From Molanna angustata (Eukaryota > Arthropoda > Insecta > Trichoptera > Molannidae): a stretch of DNA of 64,000 nt. Positions within the stretch are counted from its first letter, which is position 1. Every line of letters begins with the position of its first letter. The translations under genes and the position numbers were made by a program. Positions 12,888 through 23,700 of the stretch are shown here, piece after piece. The notes beneath the pieces were generated by a model, which made no database searches, had not been told where the DNA came from, and saw only the letters and a list, made by a program, of their open reading frames with translations. The stretch is taken from NCBI GenBank assembly GCA_963576475.1, contig OY754990.1, forward strand, positions 2,879,256 through 2,943,255, given 5' to 3'.

Positions 12888-12900
12888 AAAGATCAAATAT

Positions 12901-13199
12901 TCATTCATTCATTCATACCATCACGGCATATCCCACAATGTGGGGTAACCAGTGAAAAGTGTGGGGGTGTGCATTGCCTTATAAAAGGGAGCACAACACA
13001 TCTGTGTATGCCCACACACCAGTCTCGTCTCACCTAAAAAGGCACTACATTCAGAATGGGTGGTGAACCTCATTGCTGAACTATGTCAGATGTTATTGTT
13101 GCCTGATGTATTTTCGATTACCCGGCTCTTACGGGACACTCGGAAACAATAATAGAAAATAGTGGAAGCACTATTCTAAGCCGGTGTCTCACAGCGCTC
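12901..13199 (-). mobile_element. Short retroposon with (ATGA)n-type tail and 13-bp TSD
   Basis: A 299-bp insert flanked by AAAGATCAAATAT at 12888-12900 and 13200-13212. On the minus strand it ends in ATGCCGTGATGGTATGAATG followed by a GAAT/ATGA repeat tail. The same 3' end recurs at 49980-50015. It is either a SINE or a 5'-truncated LINE 3' UTR. Confidence 0.8.
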
Positions 13200-13219
13200 A
13201 AAGATCAAATATACTCAAA

Positions 13220-13790
13220 TAAATCGAATAATTCATAACATAAATATAAAAGAAATGATTAATAATGTTATTGTAGTTATCTCCATACAAAAAAATATAT
13301 GTCTGTATCAATATGTCACGTGATCCTTCCACCATTTAATGTAGATAAGGAATATGCGGCCGATTATGCATTGGTAAGTATCAAATTCAAAGCAGAAAGT
13401 TCGGAGCATTAATACATAGGGAATCGGCGCAGTATTCTTCTTTCCTACGCGCATTAGTTCCTCACAAGCGCGGGAGAGTATAAATTTGCCTTGTGATTTT
13501 CAATGAATTACAATGGTTAGAGTTCTTCATTTTTTAAATAATTTAACAATTCGAATACAAAGAAAAAGGTTAACAAAGAAAAATGGGACATTTCGTTATC
13601 TCTACCTATTCCGTAAAAGAAGCAACAGGGATGAAACGACATATCAGGGATGGCCAAAACATCTACGGCCATTGTTCCCCTGTTTAGGCCTTTCAAGTAT
13701 TAATTTTTTTAGTTTCACAGGATACATATTATTTAGTATGATTCGTTAGGAATACATAACATTATATTGCATTGCAGTCAGCATCCCAAC
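13220..13790. other. Sequence without supported features
   Basis: Contains one 78-codon ORF (13513-13749) with no recognisable domain or context, considered chance. Confidence 0.4.
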
Positions 13791-13791
13791 C

Positions 13792-14432
13792 CAAATGCAC
13801 AGTCCTAGGTAACTAAATACTAACTCCTAACCTCACTGGAGTATTTAGTATTCTTAAGTTAGCAATTGTATTGCAGAGACATCACTAACTAAATACTACG
13901 ACAAACTTAAGGTGGATGGTGTAGAATTAACATTATTGTGTGTGATGAAAAGAGATAGATAGCATTTAGATTGATGTTTAAAATGTTTTTTTGCAATAAC
14001 AACACAAACATATGTAACCAACTTCACACTGACAGCTCGATGTCACTATTTTTCTGAAATTCCAACGAATTTTCGGCATCTCATATAGATCGCTGAATAC
14101 TCTGTTTGGTATTTGATTTGACAAAATTACCAAATACATATATGTCAAAGTCGCTAAAATCATCATTCATCGAAAACATCTCGTATTTTAGTATTAAACC
14201 ACTCGTAAGGTTCCTAGCTATCAACCTTACTTTTTGACAATTCGCAAATGTTAGTTTACGCCGATGCTAAGTATTTAGATATGTCTCTGCAATGCAATGT
14301 CTCATAGGTGAACTTGGTAGCATCCTCCAGTTAGGAAGCCACGTGATCTCCTAACTTAAGTGAGTGACTGTGCAATGAAAACATGGTTAGTATTTAGAAT
14401 TTAGTATTTAGGTAGGACTCTGCATTCGGACC
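13792..14432. mobile_element. Non-autonomous TIR transposon, ~640 bp
   Basis: Ends are inverted copies: AAATGCACAGTCCTAGGTAA...AAATACTAA on the left, and the complement of TTAGTATTTAGGTAGGACTC...GCATT on the right. AAATACTAA-type subterminal motifs are repeated inside. No transposase ORF. Superfamily not assignable. Confidence 0.6.
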
Positions 14433-14568
14433 TATGACTAAAGTAAACATTTCAAGTATCAAAGTTTATAGACAAAATATATGTATAAGCCATGCAGTAA
14501 TATATGTGTCATTGTCAAATAACATTAATACAACATAATAATCTCAGATTATTTGATGTTTCAAACAA

Positions 14569-14885
<317 letters not shown>

Positions 14886-15003
14886 CAAACGAATGTAGGT
14901 GGCATCACCTGCGATTAAACCAATTTCAGTACAGGGACATACTATAATTTTGTATCAACCAATAAATTCAGTTGAAGTTCGATATTATGTAACGTATTGC
15001 ATC

Positions 15004-16927
15004 TAGGGATTGCAATCGAGCTAGATCCAGCACATGTTTAGGCTTTCTGGGTCCAGCTAAATGCGCTGGATCCAGCGCTGCGCAGCACAGCAGTTAATTA
15101 ATTTTCCAAATAATAGCGTAAAAGATGCATTGTTTTATTACAACAATAACCGTCTTACTTATAATCGTAAACTATCTATAGTACCTGATAATAGAGAAAG
15201 TTTACTTATAAACCGTGACTATCGTTATTACACCTTTATTTCATAGACGTCAAGTTAGGACGGGTCGAGAGGTTGTTTAACGTTTCACACCAAGTATTTC
15301 AAAATGGCGGATCTTTCACATATGATCCGACGCATATTTGAGATGGACAGAAAAATTTAATACTTATAACGATTTTCCTTGTTATTCTTCATCGCAATCG
15401 TGTTTAATTTGACTCAACACGGTACAACCTGATGTTTGTTTTCATTTCTCGATGTCAGTTATCCAAAATTTACAAGCATTTATCTATTTTTTGACATCTG
15501 TGAAGTCAATGCGGCCATATGAAAAAAATAAATGAGTGTGTTCGTAAACAATTCAGTGAACTAGTTAGTCACATCTTAGTACATTTATAAGTAAGATTTT
15601 TTAATACCGATCTTAACTATTTTAGTCGTGCTTATCTAGTTGCACGTTTAGTAAGCTATTAAAGACGGCAGGCGAAATAATTCATAGAAGGGCCCTCCAA
15701 AAAGAGGACAAGAAAGCTGCTGAGTCTCAGCAGAGAGCAACTAAGAACGATGACTGGTCTATTTACTAGGCATTGTCATCTAATAAGACACCATTACATA
15801 ATGGGGATCGCTGATGAACCAAATTGTAGAAAGTGTCAACAAGAGGAAGAAACAGCCTCTCATGTGATCTGTGAGTGTCCAGCTCTAATGGAATCCAGAC
15901 ACAGACACCTGGGAGCCTTTATACTAAGACCCCAAGATTTGGGAGGCATTTCAATCTGCAAAATATGGGACTTTATTCAAGAAACCGGATTGCCAGGGAG
16001 GCACAATAGATCAACCTATGGTCGCGGTGCAGGGGCGTGTTGAACTCACTCCTAATAAATAATAATAATAAGCTATTAAAGAAATCTAATAAGTAAAACC
16101 GTAAGATTCCATGCAAAATTGTAACAACTCTTACATAGAATCTACTTTTTTTTTTTCGTAAAAAAAGTTATAAAACGAGTATCTAAGTAAGACATTTATG
16201 GTGTTACTTATTAGATTTCGTTAATAGCTTACTAAACGTGCAACTAGATAAGCACGTTAAGATCGGTAATAATTTTTTTTACTTATAAACATATACTAAG
16301 ATATGACTAATTAGTTCACCAAATTGTTTACGAACACCCTCATTTATTTTTTTCATATGGCCGCATTGGCTTCACAGATGTCAAAAAATAGATAAATTCA
16401 TGTAATTTTTAGATAACTGACATTGAAAAATGAAAACAAACACCGCGTTGTGCCGTGTTGAATCAAATTAAACACGATTGCGATGAAGAATAACGAGGAA
16501 AATCGTTGTAAGTATTAAATTTTTCTGCCAATCTCAAATATGCATCGGAACATATGTGAAAGATCCGTCATTTTAAACAACCTCTCGACCTGTCCTAACT
16601 TGACGTCTATGAAATATGTAAATGTGTAATAAAGATAGTCACGGTTTATAAGTAAACTTTTTCGTTAATCACATTCTATTACCAGGTACTATAGATAGTT
16701 TACGTTTATAAGACGTTTGGAGAAATGTTTTGCTTAATGTACAAAAACATTAATCAATATAATAATTTTACACAACAAAATAAAGACATTCAAGGAGAGA
16801 TGTGACTTATTCATATGATTTTCAAAAGACTAAAATATATTTATAAATACATATACAACTAAGTTGTCTTATATTTACGAGAATATTTTAGTTTTTATTC
16901 AAAATTCCTTGTGGATTGCAATCCCTA
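15004..16927. mobile_element. hAT-like foldback element interrupted by a LINE
   Basis: Outermost inverted repeats TAGGGATTGCAATC / GATTGCAATCCCTA define a ~1.9-kb element. Inside, arms of about 540 bp (15125-15664 and about 16190-16715) are diverged inverted copies, so the element folds back on itself. Flanking 8-mers ATTGCATC and ATTCCGTC agree at 6 of 8 positions, compatible with an aged 8-bp hAT duplication. The centre carries the LINE fragment at 15665-16068. No transposase is visible. Confidence 0.7.
15665..16068 (+). mobile_element. 5'-truncated I/R1-type LINE 3' end with TAA tail
   Basis: The 13-bp direct repeat TAAGCTATTAAAG (15652-15664 and 16069-16081) bounds this insert. The plus frame shows the C-terminal part downstream of RNase H in I/R1-type elements, with a CRKCQQEEETASHVICECPAL zinc-knuckle-like motif (C-x2-C...H...C). 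The 3' end is a (TAA)n tail. A further copy of this 3' end lies at 50809-50880 on the minus strand. Confidence 0.85.
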
Positions 16928-16929
16928 AT

Positions 16930-17219
16930 TCCGTCACTTTCCCCTGACCTTTGCAGCCATGCTTTATTATAAAAACTGTCACTCGCAATCTCTCGTATGT
17001 CGAGCTCTACATACTGTCAACAAATTAAAAACAAATATTTACAAAATGCCAATGTACAAAAAATTATTGTAAAATAACTTAAATAATTAAATAAATTAAA
17101 GCACAACAATTGTGATTTTATTATTTTTTTACATTTCAATTTATATTTATCTAGCCAATGTTTCCCATGTGTCAAATCATGTCAAATGTGGGGGTTATTT
17201 GTTTTTAAATTATTTCTCT
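16930..17219. other. AT-rich spacer
   Basis: No supported feature. Confidence 0.4.
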
Positions 17220-17404
17220 TACTAACGATTACTGTGTCAAATATGAATTTAACGCGCATCGAATAACATACAGACACATTCTGTAGACTTACGATATTAA
17301 TCTTCTCACAGATCCAGACTGAAAACCATTAAAAAAACTACTGTATCTCCACCGAGAATCGAAATCGGGACCTTTGGCTCAGCAGTCAGATATCCAACCA
17401 ATTG
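17220..17404 (-). mobile_element. SINE, family S2, minus strand
   Basis: Reversed copy of the 8644 family: the TCTCACAGATCCAGACTGAAAAC body segment, then the complement of the B box and head (GAGAATCGAAATCGGGACC...). Its head abuts the TIR element starting near 17405. Confidence 0.65.
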
Positions 17405-17966
17405 GGCTGCATTCACAATGAATGTCGAGTGAACTTAGTGACGCTCTAAGCCGTTCATAATGAACGGAATCAGATGCTCGAAAGACACTCTGTGGCGTTC
17501 AGATTGAACGTCGAGTGTACGCAGCAAACGCTCGATAAAATTGTCGGGTGAAAAACGCTCTGACAGTTATAGTATCTGTTGACTTCTATTTTATCTGTGG
17601 AATGATGACTTCTATTTTATCTGTGGAATGATGACTACTATTTTATCTGCAGTATCGATTATGTCAGTTGACATTATTTATGATGGCAATATGCATTCAC
17701 AAAGAGGTTAATTTATAAAAATATCATTCAACTATTTCCAATAAAAGGACAGAGATCATTATTTACTCCACTGCCCAATTTTTGTCTAAAATATAACCTA
17801 AAAAAAGACACATGTAAGAAAAATGACATTTGATATTTGAAACGCCCGATGCTGCGTTCAGATTGAAACGCCGCTGGAAAGCGTTCAGTGAGATTGGTGT
17901 GAATAACGCCATAATCTGCATCTTCAGGTACATCCGACGTCGAGTGTTCTATCTGAGCACAGCCCA
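17405..17966. mobile_element. TIR transposon family T, copy 1
   Basis: About 560 bp, TIR of the form GGGCTGTGTTCANA followed by GAACRYCGAGTG. Homologous over most of its length to 25794-26282, sharing GTCGGGTGAAAAACGCTC and GCATTCACAAAGAGGTTAAT. A tandem 29-bp duplication (GACTTCTATTTTATCTGTGG...) sits near 17580-17640. A SINE S2 head lies on each side in opposite orientations (17340-17404 and 17967-18010). Confidence 0.65.
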
Positions 17967-18068
17967 TCTCTCACTTGGTTGAATATCTAACTTTGAGTAT
18001 CCAATCGAAGGTTTCAATTTGTCATAGATGTGATAAAAAATATCCGTAACAATTATGGACTGTGGGCA

Positions 18069-18272
18069 ACACTGAACTACAATATGTCCTATTCTGATTC
18101 GTCTAAATTTATCCGTCTGAATTGTATTATATTAGAAATGTAAAAAAAGTTGCTTGCATTTATACGGGACTCATTACGTCACACCGCGTGGATAAAATCT
18201 TTATATCCACAGTCGCCCGTTGGTTACAGACGTTTTCGTACTCTGAAACGAATTAGAATAGGACATACAGTG
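18069..18272. mobile_element. MITE, ~200 bp
   Basis: TIRs CACTGAACTACAATATGTCC...ATTCTGATTCG and ACGAATTAGAATAGGACATA...CAGTG. No coding content. Confidence 0.6.
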
Positions 18273-18487
18273 TACACATTTATTCTTCTTGACAGGTTGA
18301 CTTTTCACCTTTACGGAATACACTTCTTTAGTGTACCTACATACATTGTTTAATACAAAAATTTAAAATACTAATTTTGAGAAACGTCAGAACATTTTTA
18401 AAATATCGAAAGATGAAATCATAGAGAAGAAATGAAATATTGTAGATTTCATTATAACGTACAGTTATCATAAAACAACTTGAACCA

Positions 18488-18968
18488 ATAAAGCAGCCGC
18501 TAGTTCAGGATGTCTCAAAAATATCATCTGGCATAACAAATATATAAGAACGGATAGTAAGGTCAGAATTTATAAGACATGTGTTAGACCAATTATGACA
18601 TATGCGGTGGAGACAAGAGCAGACACGACCAGAACCAAAAACCTCCTACGAACATCGGAAATGAAGGTTTTAAGGACTATCACAGGGAAGACTCTTAGGT
18701 ACAGAATTCCCAATGACGACATTAGGCGGAACTGTGAGACCGAGGACATCATACGATGGAGTAGAGATAGAAGATTTTGGAGGGACCATGTCAACAGGAT
18801 GGACGCATCTCGAATCCCATCCATAGCGGGAAACGAAATCCCACCAGGGCATCGCTTCCCCGGAAGACCACCGAAGAGGTGGAGGGATAGCTGGACCTCA
18901 GCTTCACAGGAATAGCTTTCTCGAAAAACAGATCTACGATCTAATATAAGGAGAAGAAGAAGAAGAAG
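18488..18968 (+). mobile_element. 5'-truncated LINE with (GAA)n tail and 11-bp TSD
   Basis: Flanked by AACTTGAACCA at 18477-18487 and 18969-18979. The plus frame reads the C-terminal tail of a LINE reverse transcriptase: YKTCVRPIMTYAVETRA, then LRTSEMKVLRTITGK, then RRFWRDHVNRM, then FPGRPPKRWRDSW and a stop near 18915. It ends in a GAAGAAGAA tail. The palm domain is absent. Confidence 0.88.
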
Positions 18969-19092
18969 AACTTGAACCAGTCATATGGATGTGCAGATCG
19001 CAAACTTGTCTTTTTGCTTGGTTGGTATATGTGTAAACCGCCCCCTTCCACGGAGAAAAGGCTCAAGAAGTTTGGAGGAACCTACACTACAG

Positions 19093-19751
19093 TTTTTTTT
19101 TTTTTTTGCGGGTGGCAGTTTTTGAGGAGAACACACTTAGGCCAATTGGCCCTTTGTGATACCACATTGGGGCTGTCCTCCCACTCACTCATCCCCCTTG
19201 AACCAGCCTGAGTGGCTAATGAATGTCATAATGTCTGCAATGTCGGCCGACGCTATGTCAATTAAATCATCATAGAAGAAACTTCCCAAGGAGCTTCTCC
19301 TAATTCTAGAGAGAGCAGGACAGTGACAAAGGAAGTGGACCACCGTCTCCTCCTCCTCCTCGTCTTGGCATGCTCTGCAGTAGTCGTATGCCTCCAGCCC
19401 TAGCCTTGTGGCATGCTTTCCTATAACCCAGTGTCCCGTTAATACTGATATGACTCTGGCAAGTGAGTCTCTTCTGAACGAGAGTATTTCTCTGGTTCTT
19501 CTGAGATCATATTTTGGCCATGTTTGTCTGGCAATGGAGCATGTGCTCTCCTCAGACCACCTTTGGTCAGCACAAGCAATAATTTTCTCACTGACCCAGA
19601 GTTTACATGTTGCCATGGGGACTCCAGGTCTGTGTTTGATATTGTCTAGAGATAACAGGGTACCTGCTCTGGTAAGTTCGTCTGCCCTACAATTCCCCGC
19701 TATATTACTGTGACCCGGCACCCACATGATTTGTAGATTGAACCTATGTAC
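19093..19751 (-). mobile_element. 5'-truncated I/R1-type LINE, RNase H end
   Basis: Flanked by ACACTACAG at 19084-19092 and 19752-19760, with a poly(A) tail (T-run at 19093). The minus-strand frame (about 19727-19185) begins in the RNase H domain at MWVPGHSNIAGNCRADELTR, the conserved GHS/D-type C-terminal motif. It continues to the C-x2-C...H...C knuckle (CRACQDEEEEETVVHFLCHC). Same family as 6263-6709. Confidence 0.88.
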
Positions 19752-19760
19752 ACACTACAG

Positions 19761-20611
19761 AGTTAAAAATTCCATATTTCTCAGTCATATTTGGAAATAT
19801 ATTATATATAGTCTGTCAATTTTATAATTTGAAATATTTTGTAAACTTCGATGACACATGACAACAAAAACTGTTAGATTTGGCTAAGTATATTAAAAAA
19901 AAAAACGTAATTATTAATTTATATCTGGATCCTAACGATAATATCTACTATCACTGATTCAATTTGAATCTTGACGATGTCGAGGATCGAAATTGCTTCA
20001 CATCATAATATTATATAATATACATTCATAATCAAAACATAAATAAAAATTAATACATACATATAATAATGTAATTTCATATTCAAAGGGTTACATAATA
20101 TTATCAAATCTGTCGACTTTTACACAGACTTTATTAAATGCAACTAAAATTCGTACCACTTCACAAACGGTCGACAACGGAATAAAAAAAAAATCATCAA
20201 TATCTACAATCAATCCGTTTTAAAGTAAAAATCACAACACACGAACGTGCGCTCGACGACGACGACGCACGTTTCCCAGGGCGTCGGCGCACCGTCAGAA
20301 TCCAAAAATACATTTTGACGACAAAACCTTAAAATAATAATATACACAACATTAAATACGATTCTTTTTTTTTTAAGTTTACGTAATATTTTTTAAATAT
20401 CGTTCAAGATCCACGCACCGTAAACATCGAGGTCCAATAAATATAACGCCACACCGACGATTGCACAATGTTAACTATTACTTTTTTTCGAATTTTATTT
20501 TTCAAGATACGCCGTTTGCCACACGTTTTACGCCACACGTCGTACGCCACTTTTATCACACACTGCACATGATTATTGAGCAATTTTTTATCGTACGGCA
20601 CCGTTCAGCGT
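19761..20611 (-). other. 3' flank / probable 3' UTR of hppy
   Basis: Lies directly downstream of the hppy stop codon on the minus strand. A GC-richer, CpG-bearing stretch (20240-20300) stands out. A minus-strand AATAAA occurs at 20130-20135 and could be a polyadenylation signal, but several alternatives exist and the transcript end cannot be fixed from sequence alone. Confidence 0.4.
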
Positions 20612-20711
20612 CTAATACGACGCTTCGTGCCCGGCCAATATGTAGAGATCATTTCCATCCTCGCCTACTAGTGTCCCCGTTCTTAGGATGTGAGATTCTA
20701 GAGCCACCACT
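20612..20711 (-). CDS. hppy: hppy terminal coding exon
   Basis: The acceptor is a T-run ending TTTTTCAG, followed by AGTGGTGG. It encodes VVALESHILRTGTLVGEDGN and DLYILAGHEASY, then TAG at 20612-20614. The ending matches the LYILAGHE-x-SY C-terminus of MAP4K3. Only 100 nt of coding, so it was found by homology rather than by ORF length. Confidence 0.93.
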
Positions 20712-23700
20712 CTGAAAAAAAAAAATTAAATATAATTTCAAGAAAAAAATTTATAATAATAATTTAAAAAAAATTATAATGATATTTTGTGCTGTCTTGA
20801 TTTGATCTGAGACTCAACTGAATATAGATATGACTGACGGATCACATCTATGATCTGTCAGTTCAGTATTCCCAAGAGATACTATTTCAGATTATTTGTG
20901 CAATTAACAAATAAAGATATGACTGACGGATCACATCTATGCTCTGTCAGTTCAGTATTCCCAAGAGATACTATTTCAGATTATTTGTGCAATTAACAAA
21001 TAAAGATATGACTGACGGATCACATCTATGCTCTGTCAGTTCAGTATTACCAAGAGATACTATTTCAGATTATTTGTGCAATTAACAAATAAAGATATGA
21101 CTGACGGATCACATCTATGCTCTGTCAGTTCAGTATTCCCAAGAGATACTATTTCAGATTATTTGTGCAATTAACAAATAAAGATATGACTGACGGATCA
21201 CATCTATGCTCTGTCAGTTCAGTATTACCAAGAGATACTATTTCAGATTATTTGTGCAATTAACAAATAAAGATATGACTGACGGATCACATCTATGCTC
21301 TGTCAGTTCAGTATTACCAAGAGATACTATTTCAGATTATTTGTGCAATTAACAAATAAAGATATGACTGACGGATCACATCTATGCTCTGTCAGTTCAG
21401 TATTACCAAGAGATACTATTTCAGATTATTTGTGCAATTAACAAATAAAGATATGACTGACGGATCACATCTATGCTCTGTCAGTTCAGTATTACCAAGA
21501 GATACTATTTCAGATTATTTGTGCAATTAACAAATAAAGATATGACTGACGGATCACATCTATGCTCTGTCAGTTCAGTATTCCCAAGAGATACTATTTC
21601 AGATTATTTGTGCAATTAACAAATAAAGATATGACTGACGGATCACATCTATGCTCTGTCAGTTCAGTATTCCCAAGAGATACTATTTCAGATTATTTGT
21701 ACAATTAACAAATAAAGATTACAAGATACCTACATACACAATGTATAATGTATATGCATATCATGATGACTCCAATTCACTTTTTTAATCTGTGTACAAA
21801 AGTTAAGTCTATATTGTTTAGATAAAATGCAAATATATCTCCTGTGAAATATACTAGTTGCATGTAACACATGAGATCCAACTGTCGACAGCGATAGTAT
21901 GTATAGTTGAAGAATAAGTACCAAACCCATAAATACAAATTATTTATTATTTTATGATATTTAGTTTTCTATACAACACATGTACCTAGGTAGTCAAGAT
22001 AGGATAGTATGGAGGTCAGTCTTTTTTTCCTACCCGGAATATGAAAACAGCATGATGGTATATGTATATTGTATGTTTAGAGATGAAGTATCAAACTATT
22101 AAGTCTTCTTTGATATTGTGTATAGGTGACTACCATACAAATTGTATGAAGCGATGTCGTCACTAAATTCAATTTTTATAAAAATTGTTAAAAAAAATTT
22201 GAGATGTACTGCTACAATGTTAATATTTTTTATATAAAATTAAATTATCTAGTTGGGGTGTTTCGGCTTTTTTCGATATTTTAAAAATAAATGGAAATAT
22301 AGGCAGTTAAACTCATAAATTTATCATAAAAAAAATACTTTTCTTAATAAAAAATGTTTGAGAAACCCTGGAATTTTTTGAAAAAACTAATTTGAGATTT
22401 TGTATTTGTCTATGTTTATACCAATTTTCAGCGTTCTAGCTTTTATGGTTTCTGAGATATAGGGAAAAATAAAATAAAAATTCAAAAGTTGATAACCCCT
22501 GACTGAAACAAAAATTCAAAATTCCGAGTATAAAAGTTTTGTAGGCCTGTAACTGTTTATATATTCTGAAATTTTAGGCTCTGTAAATTGAGCGGATCAA
22601 AAGTTATAAGGGGGGGACGGACACACACACAGACACACAGACACACACACACACACACACACACAGACACACGAAATGTTCTACTCCGAATTCTGAGTAA
22701 ATCCGTGTATGGAACATATATGCTGCGAAGCCTCTAAGTTGGTGTTTTTTGACTTCAAAGTTGGAAAAGCCGTGAAAAAAGTAGACCTCTCCATACAATT
22801 CTCGCGTATTCTGGCTTGATACATTGTCGATATGTTAAGAGAACAAAGTTCTCCTGAACAAATCGACAGTTGGAATATGTACACTGCTAGCCCTAGAACA
22901 GTTATACATAGTTGGGCAGCAGTTATCTATTTTTAATGACGATTATGTAAATGGTGTGATAAAGAAATAAAAAAAAATAAAAAAAAAATACATTGTTTTG
23001 TTGAACAGAGCAGTTGAGGAGTGGAACTGGTTGACTCACCACCTCTAGTATAGTCTAAGTAAGAACGTTGTATTACTCACTCTATGGCAGGCAGGTGAAT
23101 CATTGGTGGTGTTGCTAATAATGGCAAGACTTGGTGCAATATACAGTATTAACATCAGACATTAATAACAGCTTGTCTGTCTGTGTGATAATAGTATATT
23201 AATAATATTCAATTGTACACTAACTTGTCATGACCCAAGAGTCTGTATGTCTTGGATGGGTCGCTTATCTCCTGCGTTATAGAGCCATCTCTCAAGGACC
23301 TGCCCTGGACTCCGTGTGCGTGGAACGCCAAAACACTGTCTGCCAATACAACTGTAAACAAACAAACATTTCATTTGCATTTCATAACAAAAGAACTTGC
23401 ATCTTCGGTCCCTCTTCCACTCATTCGTAATAGAATCACTCGATTTTACTCAATCGCAACACCCTGTGGACTGAAGCCCCTGAGGTTTAAGGTGCATTCA
23501 GTAAAGACCGAACCGAGGGCTCAACTCCGTTTGGTCCAGAATTGATTCTTGACTCCTGAAGGGAATGCAGTTAGGGTAGGTACCTGAATCTCTTCCTATT
23601 GTGACGTGTTAGCGATCAATTCCTAAGATTGAAAACGAGGTCACCAGGACAGATTCTGTCCACTATGTAAAGTGAAGCTTTGCTTAGTTTAAATTTATGA

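Noticed and set aside
13513..13749. 78-codon plus-strand ORF
   Set aside because: No recognisable domain, repeat family or splice context; length is compatible with chance.
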